From NCBI GenBank assembly GCA_019095985.1, contig CM032663.1, positions 36,060,509-36,124,508 on the forward strand: a stretch of 64,000 nt of DNA, in the 5' to 3' direction. This document shows positions 21,993 through 34,382 of this stretch, piece after piece (position 1 is the first letter of the stretch; every line of letters begins with the position of its first letter). The notes below the pieces were generated by a model that searched no databases, was not told the origin of the DNA, and saw only the letters and a list, made by a program, of their open reading frames with translations. Position numbers and translations under genes: made by a program. This DNA comes from Streblospio benedicti (Eukaryota > Annelida > Polychaeta > Spionida > Spionidae).

Positions 21993-22815
21993 TAGAGGTG
22001 GAACATTCGGTGGGTTTTAGCCTTCGAACCTTCGGGACACTTTACCGAGCGAACCTTCGAACGTTCGTTGATAAGTAGGTAAGAAAATAATGAACTTACA
22101 ACACACAGTCTGCAATAAAATTGGAAAATGAAACATTGCGTAGTGTATAGCCTACTGCCGTGTATGCGATTACGCATGTAATACAAATAACAAAAGCAGA
22201 CAAACAGTCAAGTGGTCATTGACTCTGTAAACAATCAAACAATGTGAGCACTTCCCATCCTTACTACTTAGACAGAAGCTAACCGCCAAGTGACCTATGT
22301 CCGCTGCCGGTGTCTCTTTGATCTATTGTTTTCTTTGTCGTCTTGTGACGGAAATCGGCTGTTCTACTAACTTGCTTCTCTTAACAAAGTGGTGATCTTT
22401 ACAGACGGAATAGTATAAATGTTCTCCAGTTAACAATAACTTAATGTTACTAGCATGAAAATGATTATCATGTTGATGGCAGTTGCGTAAGTAGAGGCTT
22501 ATTGTTGATCATTGCTTGAATACTATGCAAGTTCAACTCACAACTGACCTTAAATAACCGAATGGCAGTTCAAGTAAATGTGTGATCTGTGCCGCCCCTT
22601 TAACAATGTGTAAGTAATTCTTTGATTCATAGGTATTGTTTACTGTGGTCTCTACTTACAATGTACCTGTTAAATTATCAGTAACAACTCGCCACCAATA
22701 ACAAGCCACTAGCCACTAGACTGTGAAAATAATTGTACCAGTCATTCGGTTGTGAAAGTTACCTTCGAAGGTATAGGTTGACGAACGAAGGTTCGAAGCT
22801 TCGAAGCTTCGCCCC
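21993..22815. mobile_element. Candidate hAT-like non-autonomous element
   Basis: The left end TAGAGGTGGAACATTCG..CCTTCGAACCTTCG and the right end CGAAGGTTCGAAGCTTCGAAGC..CCCCACTATA are imperfect inverted copies with the TA-G-GGTG type start and clustered TTCGAA boxes seen in hAT elements. No transposase. I could not find a convincing 8-bp target duplication, so the edges are approximate. Confidence 0.4.
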
Positions 22816-23499
22816 ACTATATATCTATATCTACAGAACGAGCTGTCATCATAAATCTTATGTGCAGCGGGTTTCGCAGTCATTGGTGTAGCCATTTTGG
22901 TAGTCTTTCAAAAGACCTTATATCCAATAGGTTTTATTTCTATTAATACATAAACCACTCGTGTCAACGAGCAAGTACAATTGTGACGGCCTCTAGCTCT
23001 AATAGATATAAGAATAGGCCTTCATATCAGATCATTTTAAGGCCTTGAGATAGGCTACCATTTTGTCGATGTCTGCATTGATGTCCATGATATTGTCTGA
23101 ATGCGCTTTGGTCATATTGCCACTGATTACTTGTTAATCCATCTGCCACTTTGTTTTTAAAAATTCTTTTTTATTTCAGCTTCTTTAAAAGCTGGCATCA
23201 GTTTCTTTTTTTCTTTCCTCTAGTTGAGGTGGTAGCTGCTTGTTGATACCATACATGTACTTCTTGGTGTTTATTGTTATTGGTACACGTTTAGTACATG
23301 TACATTCAACAGTTATCATGGATAAATGAGAAAGCAATATGTAAGGAGTTTTGTCATAACTAGCATAATTTATGTCCAGTTGATCCTTGGTGTGTGATAT
23401 TAAACGGTGGACGAAAGGACGTGATAAACATTATATGAGTAGTAGAATACTGATAAGTAGCATAGAAAATGAAAGATTAGTTCAAATTTCATCACGCTA

Positions 23500-26400
23500 T
23501 CAACCAATCATTAGTTGGTAAAAATGAGATCCGACATCTTCTGCTAATTCTCGCGGCTTATCAAATTCCACAATTTCTCCATCATCAATCACTAGCACTT
23601 TCTCGCATTTCATCACCGTTTCCAATCTATGTGCAATGACCAATATTGTACAGCTTTGGAGTACCTCATGCAAACACTGCTGTAATTTACGTGATGTCTG
23701 AATGTCTACAGATGCAGTAGCTTCATCGAGAATGAGAATTCTTGTTTGCATAAGCAAGACTCTGGCAAGGCAAAGCATTTGCCTCTCTCCCGCAGACAAG
23801 TTCTTCCCACGCTCGGTCACAACAGTGGACAGTTGACCCGCCATGCAAGTGATCTTTTCCTTCATATTACACCTGTCCAGAGCCTTCCATAGCTGGCTGT
23901 CATTAAATCGATCGAATGGGTCAAGGTTGGTTCTAATGGAGCCTGAGAAGAGAAGAGGCTCCTGGGGAATGATGCCGATGTTAGAGCGGAGCTGCTCCAG
24001 AGGCACTGTACTAATGTCCACGCCAGCGATGAGGATTTTACCGGCTGCAGCTTCACACAGGCGGAACAGGGCATTTGTCAGTGATGACTTTCCTGCTCCA
24101 GATCGTCCAACGACTCCAATCTTCTGATGGTCCGAAATTGTGAATGTGAGACTTTTCAACACAAGAGGTAGCCCTGGTCGGTAACGCATATCATAGTTGA
24201 TGAAGTCGATATCACCCGACTTTGGCCAGTTAGTTAAATCAGTGTTGGCATTGGAACTGTTCTTTTCTTGATCTAGGTTATCTATGTAATCTGATATTCT
24301 TTCCACTGAAGTGAATCTGGTTTGTGTCTCAACAGCAGTGAGAACCAAAGTCAAAGCCATACCCGAGATCTGCAAACCATAGGTCATTGTCACTGCTGCC
24401 ATCTCTGCTGGGATGTGCGATTTGACAAACACAATTATAAGAAGCACAATTGAAATATTCGTTGCAGTGATCAGCACAATCCTCTGGGCGCACCACCATT
24501 TGATGAGGTGATACCCAATGAGAGTGGCCGTGTTGTGGTTTAAATCTTTGCAGAATTGTCTCTTAATCTCATCTTCTCTGGCATAGGCTCGCACACAGGT
24601 GAGACCTAGGACGGTGTTGGTGACAAGGCCCAGTAAAGGAGACCAAGAGACATTGTGATGCCTCTTCATCTCACGCATCCCAACACGGTACATCCGATAA
24701 AACAGAACAAATATTACTGTCATTACAGGTATCACAAGAAATGACCAGCTTATGATGGCACCAATTAGTACAAAGTACATGAGCACCCTAGTGAGTGTTG
24801 TCAGCAAGTTGTCAACCTCTGGAGGCATTCCACTATCAATCTCATCCTGGTCTTTGGAGAACCTATTGATAATCTGACCAATGGGAGTGGTATCGAAGAA
24901 CTGGATGGGGCTAGCCAAAACCGTATCGAACAGTTTCTTGTGAAGACTGGTAGAGGCTCGTTTCATCAACTTCATAATCACAAAACTTCGAATGACATAG
25001 ACAACAATGATGCCAATCAACGATATACCATATATAAGAACATAGAACCTTACATTCGGGTTGCTAGATATGAATTGAGTGGTCATTGACTCAGTAATTA
25101 TTTCTGATGTTCCATTCAGTATCATTACGGTGTCAGTTATAGTCATTGTTGTGTTCCCACTGCCATCCACAAGCCATTCTCCCAACCACCAAAAACTGAA
25201 AGCGCGCACACCTTCAGCCAGGAGGGATACGGTTAGCGCCAGAACAAGCGCCCTCAAACCTCCAGCTGCTGACATATAGGCCCAGTACGTCTTCATGGAC
25301 ACTGCTCCAACCTTGCAGGCTTCTTCCACCATTAGATGTTGTGTGAGATATGTCATCCTGTCCATATCTTTACAATTGGTTGATAGGTTGTGCGGCAAAA
25401 GGTCTTGCCTTTCAAGATTGCAAAACTCAGAGTCTTCAACCCTACGAGTATATTCCTGATAAACTTGGTCGTTGTGCATCAGTTCCTCATGTGTACCTTG
25501 TTGCCGGATCTTCCCATGCTCCATGAACACCACGTGGTCACAGCTGGGTAAAAACTGTACTTCATGCGTTACCAAAACAACGGTTTTCTGTTGTAGAAGG
25601 CCAAGTATTGCATTTCTGAATATGTTCTTTGCAATGTCAGGGTCGAGTGCGGAGAAAGGATCATCCATAAGAACAATATCCCTGTCACTGTAAAGTGCCC
25701 TTGCAATGTTGACGCGGTGTTTCTGGCCTCCACTTAGGTTTACCCCCCGTTCCCCTATCTCGCTCAGATCTCCATCAGGAAGTAGACTGATATCATGGAC
25801 TAAACAGCACGCATCTAGTATTGCTGAGTACCTGTCCTTGTCAAACTGCGTGTGGAACACAATGTTGTCTCGCAATGATGCATTAAATATCCAGGGGTGC
25901 TGGGGCACATAAGCCACTGATCCGTTCAAGTTGCATGAGCCGTTCACCACGTCTAGCTTTCCTAACATTGCACCCATAAGAGTAGACTTGCCACTGCCCA
26001 CTGGACCTGCAATTCCTACTGTACTCTTCGTTTTAACACGCAAAGATATTTTCTGTAAGGCTACAGCCACTTCAGGGTCTTGGTCTTTGTATCCTTTACT
26101 ATTTTCACTTTTATGTAAAGGCCAAACCATATTTGCCTGATTGAGTTCTACAGAGTAATTGTTGCTTGATTTCATCAATTTATTTGCAAAATGGTCTGGT
26201 TCTTCCATGATCTCCTGGCACCTCTGTAATGCTACGAGGCATTCGGACAGATGTTTGAAAGCTTGAATGCATAGATTATAAAGATTACTAAATGTGGTGT
26301 ACAGAATAACATACGTAAATATCTCCACGTTTGTAACCTGCTTTCCGGTGACAGCAGACACTATAATGGTGATCATAATGGCCATTCCAATCATTATAAT

Positions 26401-27474
26401 GGACGCAATTAAGGAAAAACTCATTACTGTATTACCCCGTGCTATGTTTGTCATTTCCTTCTCTCTGATGCTGTTTATCATGTTTGAGAAGGGAGCTTCC
26501 CAAGCAAACATCTTGACAGACTTGGCATTTTCAAGTGTTTCTTTCATCATCTTCACTCTTTTATCGCTGAGGGGATTTGACTTTTGACGAAATCGAATGA
26601 TCTGCTTTCCTATGAGAATCTGCATAGGGAAAACCAGCAGTATGAACACAAACCCAATCAATGCATACTCATCTAGGAGCAGTATCGCGTAGACTGTGGG
26701 GCCTACAAGAAGAAATAGTGCTGCCAAAATGATGGGAAGATGTGTGAAGCCCTCGAATATCCTAGTGCTATCATTGGCAAATATATTGACATAGTGGCCT
26801 GTGGAGTTGCCCCGAAGATTTCTACTATTGAGGATTTTCTTGAACACGATGAACGCAATAGCGGCTCTTATACGAGCAGCCACAACAACTGAAATAGTGA
26901 TGCCCGCAGGAATGCAGAGGGAGTATCCAATCTGGATGAAAAATAGAGCCACCACTAGTGCAATGCCATAACCAAGCCCTGGGTCATGTTCTTCATCTTC
27001 AGACAAGTAGTCCAGCAGCTCCATATAGACAATTGTCTGTGCGATGGTGGTGATAAAGATATCCAACAGAATGATGCCTGTGGCAATGATAAAAGCGCTC
27101 CAAGCAAACCTGAAAGCAACTCTAAAAAGAGAGGCCTTCTCTTTTTTGGTGTCCATCTCCTTTTTCCACATTTGCTCCAATATAGGTGTGTTGTGTTCGG
27201 CCATGTCCACAGGGGGACATGCCCACACGTCAGCCTTGGGCAAGCCTCGTCTGAACACCCGCCACATGAACCCATCAAGCCATGTGATGAAAACGAACGA
27301 GAATAGACCCACGTACTCAATAGGGTGTTCATTGTTTGGGCGTAGCACATTCCGACGCGGGTGAAGGGTCTGCAGTCCGATTGAGTGTCTTTTCTCCCGG
27401 CTGCTCCAGAGCTCATGGTGGTGGTCATTTACTGTGGCACACATTTTATTGTGGTTGTCTCTTTTCTTTGGCAC
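23500..27474 (-). CDS. ABCC-type (MRP5-like) transporter, intronless coding region
   Basis: A 1324-residue uninterrupted frame, a full ABC exporter of subfamily C: TMD1 (about 115-410), NBD1 (about 470-665), TMD2 (about 735-1045), NBD2 (about 1095-1324). NBD1 has Walker A GPVGSGKST (490-498), Q525, signature LSGGQ (580-584), Walker B IVLMDD (600-605) and H637; the usual catalytic Glu is Asp, normal for ABCC. NBD2 has GRSGAGKSS (1123-1131), LSAGE (1226-1230), ILILDE with Glu1251, and H1282. There is no N-terminal TMD0, and the start (GLFSFVFITWL..DVWACPPVDMAEHN) resembles ABCC5/MRP5, which exports cyclic nucleotides and organic anions; substrate here is inference. Human ABCC5 is ~1437 residues. 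The Met at 27474 is the first in frame. No introns in 4 kb, unlike its neighbours, suggests a retrocopy origin. All key motifs are intact, so it is probably functional. Confidence 0.93.
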   Translation of the reverse strand: MPKKRDNHNKMCATVNDHHHELWSSREKRHSIGLQTLHPRRNVLRPNNEHPIEYVGLFSFVFITWLDGFMWRVFRRGLPKADVWACPPVDMAEHNTPILEQMWKKEMDTKKEKASLFRVAFRFAWSAFIIATGIILLDIFITTIAQTIVYMELLDYLSEDEEHDPGLGYGIALVVALFFIQIGYSLCIPAGITISVVVAARIRAAIAFIVFKKILNSRNLRGNSTGHYVNIFANDSTRIFEGFTHLPIILAALFLLVGPTVYAILLLDEYALIGFVFILLVFPMQILIGKQIIRFRQKSNPLSDKRVKMMKETLENAKSVKMFAWEAPFSNMINSIREKEMTNIARGNTVMSFSLIASIIMIGMAIMITIIVSAVTGKQVTNVEIFTYVILYTTFSNLYNLCIQAFKHLSECLVALQRCQEIMEEPDHFANKLMKSSNNYSVELNQANMVWPLHKSENSKGYKDQDPEVAVALQKISLRVKTKSTVGIAGPVGSGKSTLMGAMLGKLDVVNGSCNLNGSVAYVPQHPWIFNASLRDNIVFHTQFDKDRYSAILDACCLVHDISLLPDGDLSEIGERGVNLSGGQKHRVNIARALYSDRDIVLMDDPFSALDPDIAKNIFRNAILGLLQQKTVVLVTHEVQFLPSCDHVVFMEHGKIRQQGTHEELMHNDQVYQEYTRRVEDSEFCNLERQDLLPHNLSTNCKDMDRMTYLTQHLMVEEACKVGAVSMKTYWAYMSAAGGLRALVLALTVSLLAEGVRAFSFWWLGEWLVDGSGNTTMTITDTVMILNGTSEIITESMTTQFISSNPNVRFYVLIYGISLIGIIVVYVIRSFVIMKLMKRASTSLHKKLFDTVLASPIQFFDTTPIGQIINRFSKDQDEIDSGMPPEVDNLLTTLTRVLMYFVLIGAIISWSFLVIPVMTVIFVLFYRMYRVGMREMKRHHNVSWSPLLGLVTNTVLGLTCVRAYAREDEIKRQFCKDLNHNTATLIGYHLIKWWCAQRIVLITATNISIVLLIIVFVKSHIPAEMAAVTMTYGLQISGMALTLVLTAVETQTRFTSVERISDYIDNLDQEKNSSNANTDLTNWPKSGDIDFINYDMRYRPGLPLVLKSLTFTISDHQKIGVVGRSGAGKSSLTNALFRLCEAAAGKILIAGVDISTVPLEQLRSNIGIIPQEPLLFSGSIRTNLDPFDRFNDSQLWKALDRCNMKEKITCMAGQLSTVVTERGKNLSAGERQMLCLARVLLMQTRILILDEATASVDIQTSRKLQQCLHEVLQSCTILVIAHRLETVMKCEKVLVIDDGEIVEFDKPRELAEDVGSHFYQLMIG

Positions 27475-29112
27475 TTGTCTATTCCATTTGGATCTATGTT
27501 CATACTCTATATTCCTTTTAGATCTCTGTTCGCCCTTTTTCTTTTGGATCTATGCCCTCTTTCTAGTGTTGCATTTAATTAGTTTTATTAAATCCCGACA
27601 CTATTGTTCAATCAAAGCTGTAAAAGCTTTACAATCGCTTGTCCCACTCTATGAACTTCTATGTATGTTTGTTGATATTACATGGTGTTAGTTTATGTCC
27701 TGGCATATACATGTACATCCATTTAGTTTAGAGTTACCACATATCGCCGACTTTACACTACAACCTTGGTCCTACACAAGAACTTTTGACAAACGTGTTC
27801 ATGATGTAACGTACATTTCAATGACGTGTGGGCACGATGTTTTCAAGATGTTTGTCTAACTGAGTTGTGCCTTGTAAATCATTCATAATCCTTTGTATTT
27901 TTGTGCATTTTAAACGTCATCTTTATGCCGATAATTTGAAAGAGCACATATACGGTATTTGACAATTGCATAACGACCACATTGCATGGCATCACATTAA
28001 TAAACGTTCAATGAGTGGTTTCTTTACGAAATGTGATCAAAGTCATGGGTTCAGACTAGAGATAACCACTGTACCCTCTCTGCACTTCAAACTATATCGT
28101 GGATATCGATAGAATGCACGCATGCACACTGTGAAACTTGTGGGGTACATTTATATGAGACCAAGATACTAAGTTTGGATCTGTGGGAACGAAGCTTTAA
28201 ACACAAAACACTAATTCACAAGTGCAATCAATTGAAAATGTGGTTGAAGCTTTTGTAATGTGAACTTGCAAACATAATCAGTCGAAGTCAAAAGTCACGT
28301 GCTATAAAACAGATGCCCTGGCATATGTTTGTATCATGCATAATACCCACAAAGTATATATCACTTAAGTGAATAGACTTATTGGTTCACCTTCGCAGCC
28401 ATTTGAATATGTGACCAAAATATGTAGCTAAAACGTTTATGGAAACATGCGTGACAAGGAGATATATAAAAAGAATAATGGCTATTTTTTTAAAGATCGG
28501 AATCAGCACACTACTAAATCAGCGTCAAATGTCTGTGCACTATTAACGGATTGTTCAGTTTCACATGTTTTTTATGTTTAAACCTATTCACAAGAAAGAT
28601 ACTATTATAGGAATTTATCACAATTTAAATTAATTTATTTACAATATAACATACCTTCCATCAGTTCACCACTCCTTTAACCTCACATGGAACAATGACT
28701 TGAACATTACAACAAATAAAAAGCAGCTGTTTTATGTATACATACGGTTCCTGAACACATCACTTTTTATGGGGATGGGCAAGGCTCCCCTGAACCCCCC
28801 CTCTCTCTCTCTCTGGATCCGCCAATGATCTTATGACACTGTGTGTCTGCCAGAGTATTTTAAGGTACCACTACCCTATATAGTTAACGTTACAAAATAA
28901 GACAGCGTGGGAAGTATTGATACATTGATGCATTGAACGCATCCATTTGTGGCCAAAACATACGGGATCGTCTGAAAAAAAAACGGTCTGTGACCTTCCT
29001 AATGGACTGGATGAACAAGCAGGCTGATGGAACCATTTGGAAATACCACACCATTAACACTGGAACATCTATATGAACGTGTCAGCAATGCCACATCTAA
29101 TCAGAAAGACTT
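27475..29112. other. Intergenic region, no gene seen
   Basis: Upstream flank of the ABCC gene, which should include its promoter and any 5' UTR exons; I see no reliable TATA box. A short (CT)n run lies at about 28801-28814. Confidence 0.4.
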
Positions 29113-29115
29113 TTA

Positions 29116-30266
29116 GGCCCCCATTTCACATGGCCGATCCTAGCTCCATATCTTCCAAAAGACCCCCGATTTGTCATTTCGGGATGGATCGTGCGTGATC
29201 TGGCCTCAAATGTGGAGTGATTTGGTTGGTTCGGCAGGGAATGGGCGGTTTTTGGCTGGTTCTGGACCGATTTTTCTTATTTCGGCTTGTGTGCTCCAAA
29301 CCATACCATCGCCATGCTTTTCGGGGCTATCTGGGGGGCTTTCTTTACTATTTGCAACATCCTTAGGTCTTTTGTTGAACTGTGGGCTCGTCTGCTGCAT
29401 TGGGAAGATATATGGTGACAGATGAAACCGTAAGTGCCGCCACTACCGTTACAATCGGAAGCAATAGAAGCATCTTTTTCAACAATGCGATCCTCCAATA
29501 TTAGTGTTGTCTACCTGGAAAAAAATGACTCACTTCTGCCAGTTTCGGCCCAAAAAGTGTTACCACTTCTCTGGAGAAGTGATTTGGACTTATTTCGGCC
29601 TGTGGGCTCCCGTTTTGGATTATTGAGTTGTTGATCTGTATCAACGTTTTGGTTTTCTGGTTCGTCTGGAGAACTAACTTGTTGATCGTTATGTCTCTCT
29701 GCTAACAGTGGGTTTGCTAACAATTTTCATAAAAATGTTCCCGTTTCATGTTGTGCTAATTCCAAACGGCCCCATGAGCTTGCCTTTTGAACAATGGGGC
29801 AATATAAAAAGGCTGCAAATGTTGGGGGGGGGGGTTCATTGTTGTTTATGTCTCTGAAGGATTATACTCAAACACGTATTCACGATTTTGATTAGGCAAC
29901 AAATAATTGCAACAATGGCGGCCGTTGCACTTAATCTGGGTCAGTCAAGTTGCTGTTTTAAAGAGAAACACGTGTTGAAATACAAAAGCTGGTGGGATTT
30001 CACGGTTTGATAGCCACGAAAAGGGACCACGCCGCTATTTTCCGCAGCCGATCAGTTACAACTCTTCGTTGTGTGTCGTCTGTCTCGGCCATCTCCCGTC
30101 GCCTACAACGTCTCTGGCGGCTTGCACGGCTCGGTGACTTAGCCATGCTTCGTCCTCAGACTGTTACGTAATAAATATTGATATATTTTCGCCGATCCAC
30201 CCCAAAATGTCCAATCGGGAGTCTTTTGGAGGATCTGGAGCTAGGATCGGCCATGTGAATGGGGGG
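29116..30266. mobile_element. PIF/Harbinger-like non-autonomous element
   Basis: Inverted ends of about 75 bp: left GGCCCCCATTTCACATGGCC at 29116, right the complement ending GGGGGG at 30266, both carrying GCCGATCCTAGCTCCA and AAAAGAC. Each end is flanked by TTA (29113-29115 and 30267-30269), a three-base duplication typical of PIF/Harbinger, as are the G/C-rich termini. The 1 kb interior shows no transposase frame. Confidence 0.72.
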
Positions 30267-30454
30267 TTAAGACGATGAACTTAGCCCCCATCAAACGACC
30301 CAGAAAAGCAAAAATATGGTCCAAACGAACAACTCATTAATCTACATTCCAATCTATCATAAAATCAGGTCAATCTTTAGCATGTTCCGCGATGATTTCA
30401 GTATTTTGCTCGAAATACAACTTTCAAACTTTTCACATCATGTGTTTACTTACG

Positions 30455-30615
30455 CTGTTAAGCCTCCAATAATGACTACCTTATAATGAGACCATTTCTA
30501 GTGGTCCGAGACTTTCTCAAAAGCCAATCATGAACCTCTATTAAGACACCGCCTCTCTATTGAGACTACTTGAAGTCACCTTCCTTGTTGGTCTTAAAAA
30601 AGAAATTTTACTGTA
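30455..30615. mobile_element. AGAACCTC-type MITE trace
   Basis: AGCCTCCAATAATGACTACC..AATGAGACC..CTATTGAGAC..TTTTACTGTA resembles the sequences at 35605-35760, 44917-44990 and 62581-62757, all variations on CAGTAGAACCTC..AAGACCACC. The ends here are eroded. Confidence 0.4.
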
Positions 30616-30619
30616 TCTG

Positions 30620-33544
30620 ATGACTATTCAGTTTTACTACTTTGCTAACTAGGCAGCGCAAGCGTGTCAACAATCTTATGTGCAGGCAAGACTGTGCTTT
30701 TTTTTATCTCTAGGTTCTGATAGATAAGCATTTATTGTAAATTGTAGTGAGCATTGCCATAAATCAACACTTTTACATTAAATTATGCTTTGACGACTGC
30801 AAGCGACATTAAACTGGTTTGCAACTCTATATTTGGAACTTGTGTAATTTTGTCACAAGTTTCATTTAATACTACCTGTATAATGTAAAACCGTTCCCTG
30901 TATACAAAGGAGTAATCAGCATTAAGTTAATTTATTTTCAAACCTCATGTAAAACATGTTGTTTGTGTTCACTATGCACGAACTAAGACCATCTCTATGT
31001 AAATAACACATTTAGTGCGTGTTAATCTGGTCAGCTAAATACTCAAATGAACAGATTCTGAGCAGTCTCTTGTGTGCATGTCCGCAATTAATTACGTACA
31101 TTTGTACATCTGGGTTTCGGTTTGTTACAGGGGTGGGGCCAAAAGCTCCCAATGCGCAAGTACCATTATTTTTTGCTATTTTGTTTTTAATATCATCGTA
31201 TGCAGATGTAATATGTGTGCATCAATATCACAGAGAATTCGTTATTCATTATACCAATACTTGAATGTGGATTCCCAAATACGTTACCGACTGCCATGTA
31301 TTTTATTTTACCCCATTCCCTTTTTATTTTCAAACGCCACCTTTCTCCTGTTCAACCTTTTTCAGCAATTCTTAGCAGACCAGCCCAATATAAATATCAC
31401 CTGACACTCACACATAATGTATCAAGTCACACTGATGATCAGCATTTCTAGATATGTGATGGTAAAACATGTTTACACTGGCACTGATTTCATTAGTTTG
31501 ATTTTTGACCTTTTCCCAGACTGTGAAAAAGCAATGTTAGGGCAATTAGATTCAATCAATACAATGGCTGACCCACGAATTCTAAATTGGCTATTCTCAC
31601 TTCACTTGCTGCAAACGGTTGCACCTTACACACCTCTTGCAAAACATATTTCCAGAGCACAGTTTCATTTATAGTGCTCAATATATCAGTGATAGAATAC
31701 TCTCCTTAAATGGATGTATGATGTTACAAATTCTCACATGTATAGAAGTTGTTATTACTATTCAACTTTGATGTGGATTTAGAATAGATAAAAAGGTATG
31801 TGATAACTAACATGTTAATGCATATATTTTGATGATATTTTGTATGGAAAACATACTCGGACAGATTCTATATCGACAGCGTTGATTTCTAATATCACTT
31901 CAAGCACAGTGTGATGACGATAATAATAATTCTTAACTGATTATTACACACGCTGTGTTTCCCAAGTAGAGGAGGAGAGGTTCATGTTTTTCGAAGACTA
32001 GTTTTCTGCATTTACAGAATAACGGCTTAATGTTTGATAAATAAGATTGTTCCCGTAATTAATTGAGCCTATAAAGAAGTCAGCGCGATCAATGACTAGT
32101 TCCCATGGCATGAACGTTATTGTGCAGAAACGTGTGAAATAGTAAATTACCTAAGTCTGACGGCTTTGCATCATTTATTCATGAGCAAAGCTGTATGTGT
32201 TTACCGTCAATTTTCGTCAGAATTGTTCAATTCATCGCTAATATACACATGCAGGCATAGAAAGCAGAGGAATTTCAGACATTTAAATTTGAACAAATCT
32301 TTAACTTCCCACACGAACATCACGCCATACATGTAAGATGGGACATATATCAAGTGGCTGAAATTAGACTTACATTAAGATAAAATAAAAACTTGACGCA
32401 ACCAAAGAGCATTAAACTATCTCTGACGCAACGACTAATTTTCACTTACAATCTTTCAGTTGGAACTACATGTAGTTAGATTCATTGCCATGGCCATGCG
32501 CCCATGGGCAAAGTAATCGCTTTTTTGTTTCAAGCGGCACAACTAGAAATAAGAAGATGCGATACCATTTATCGTTGAGAAAAGTCAAACTGTCTGAAGC
32601 CTCCCGTGGAGACAATGAATTGGTCTATAAGTATTCTGAGCCTGCCAGGTGAAATTGTATGTGACCGGCCCTTAATCAGTAATGGGCGTCATCATTTTTG
32701 TTATATCGATAGTAGAAAATTGTCCATTTTTCTATGATCTGTGTACGTGTGGTATTATTTATAAAGCACATCTTTTGTTAACAAACCAATAGACGTCCAT
32801 ATGCCATGGTATCAAAACCAAAAATACATTTTCACGACCATGACTCAGTCGTCAGCAGCACCTGGCCTGCGCATGCGCTCGAAAGAAAACGCAAAGAACC
32901 GTTCAGTATTCACAGAGGACAAGACGCTCCCAGTCACGCCACTGGAATGGTGTAAAGCCATCCATTATTGATGATGCATGGGCGTTTGGTCTATTTGTAA
33001 AACTTACAATGACAGAGATACCAGGTTTGAATTTCTTGAAATTGTTCAGAAATATTTTACAAGTAATTTTAAAAACTTCATAGTTTTTCAATGGCGACCT
33101 ATACTTACACAGACATGGTCATGTTAGTATCTGATGCTTTGCAAGAATGTTGCATTCTTGCACACTGATTGACGTACATACAAAACTAGTTTCGGGTACA
33201 AGTTTTCTATATTTTCATATGTCCCTCTGGTGTTTGGTTGGATCGTACAAACATATAGATCCACGCATGTTAAGGTTGAGTGCTTGTAAATATAACCTTT
33301 CAGTGTGTACATATTAATCATGTAAGTATTTAGAATATTTATGTGTATATGTTATCTTGGTTAATCAGATATCTCTATATGTTTCAAATGGTTTACCTTG
33401 TCATGCATATTATTCTGCAACGTATTCTTAGTTAAGTCGAGATTAGGCACACACATGAAAATGACATTTTAGAGGACAGGGTGAGGGCTCGATCAACTAG
33501 TGCCTATGACATGCAATAAATATTTACATAATCTCAATTTACAG
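30620..33544. other. Intergenic region upstream of secreted EGF gene
   Basis: No exon or repeat I can name. The region just left of 33545 should hold the promoter or 5' UTR of the downstream gene. TTTACAG directly before the ATG could also be an acceptor, so a 5' non-coding exon may lie further left. Confidence 0.35.
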
Positions 33545-33614
33545 ATGGAGGTTGTGACGTTCAACATTATTGCAATAACGTTTATTAACATTGCTATGCA
33601 TTCCATTACTCAAG
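33545..33614 (+). CDS. Secreted EGF protein, exon 1 (signal peptide)
   Basis: ATG at 33545 begins MEVVTFNIIAITFINIAMHSITQ, a short N-region and a hydrophobic core typical of a signal peptide, then the donor GTATGC in phase 1. The next exon begins GQNLC, so cleavage probably falls near the junction. The gene product would enter the secretory pathway. Confidence 0.7.
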
Positions 33615-33808
33615 GTATGCTCTATTTTTTTCTTCTTCTTTTTTCATTTTATTGACTAATCAACGACTTGCTAGATTTAGATTAAAACGAACATATTTAA
33701 GCAACTGATCCCGCAAACTATATTGCCCTTTATCTACAATTGAGTCCTCACGATCAGCACTTGTAAGCCTCAAAACCTTTTTAAACTGTTGTTTTTATTT
33801 TCGTTTAG

Positions 33809-33940
33809 GTCAAAATCTCTGTGAGCCTTATGAAGGGGATGAGATAAGCATCTTTTTTGAAGGTATTTCTTGGGCACCGAGGGATATGATCATTCACCTT
33901 AAGAAGAATGGGGAAATTTGGTTGCTTCCCACAAACCAAA
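33809..33940 (+). CDS. Secreted EGF protein, exon 2
   Basis: The acceptor is TTTTCGTTTAG, donor GTTAGT, phase 1-1, 132 bases. Residues GQNLCEPYEGDEISIFFEGISWAPRDM..HLKKNGEIWLLPTNQ. The alternation of polar and hydrophobic residues suggests beta-sheet. I do not recognise the domain; it continues into the next two exons without a phase conflict. Confidence 0.78.
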
Positions 33941-34215
33941 GTTAGTTTACATACTACTCCATATAAAAATTCTAAATGACTTAGAGCATTTAAAAATACT
34001 TCCTACAAAATTATTATATGTAAACTTTTATTACAAATTTGTAATGCTTAATTCATTTATATATAGTTGCTTGCTGCACCTATGCACAGAGGCGTTAGTC
34101 TCATTGTTTGTTTAGAACTATACAATTATAATTAAATCTAGTAATTTCTTGTGTTCTATACATAGTACATGTCTTTCTCTGCTATTATTTTAACGACTAT
34201 GATGTGGCTCTCTAG

Positions 34216-34382
34216 TTCCCGTGTGTACCACTGGGTGGCAGGCTACTGATCCTCATTGGACAAGATGGGACTTTAGCAAGTTGCGTGGCAGGATGGTTGT
34301 AAAACAATGGAAGGCCGTCATGTCAAACGCTGCTAGCTTCAACATCACTTATTATGCCAACGATCGTGTTACCCTGCATACG
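34216..34382 (+). CDS. Secreted EGF protein, exon 3
   Basis: The acceptor is GGCTCTCTAG, donor GTAGGT, phase 1 to 0, 167 bases. Residues PVCTTGWQATDPHWTRWDF..GRMVVKQWKAVMSN..FNITYYANDRVTLHT include an N-glycosylation site (NIT) and aromatic-rich strands. The single Cys may pair with that in exon 2. Confidence 0.78.

Noticed and set aside
23843-27521. Many plus-strand frames opposite the ABC transporter
   Set aside because: They are antisense shadows of a long coding sequence with no family resemblance.
31019-31674. Cluster of plus-strand frames of 78-110 codons
   Set aside because: They overlap in three frames, have no domain or splice context, and sit in AT-rich non-coding sequence.
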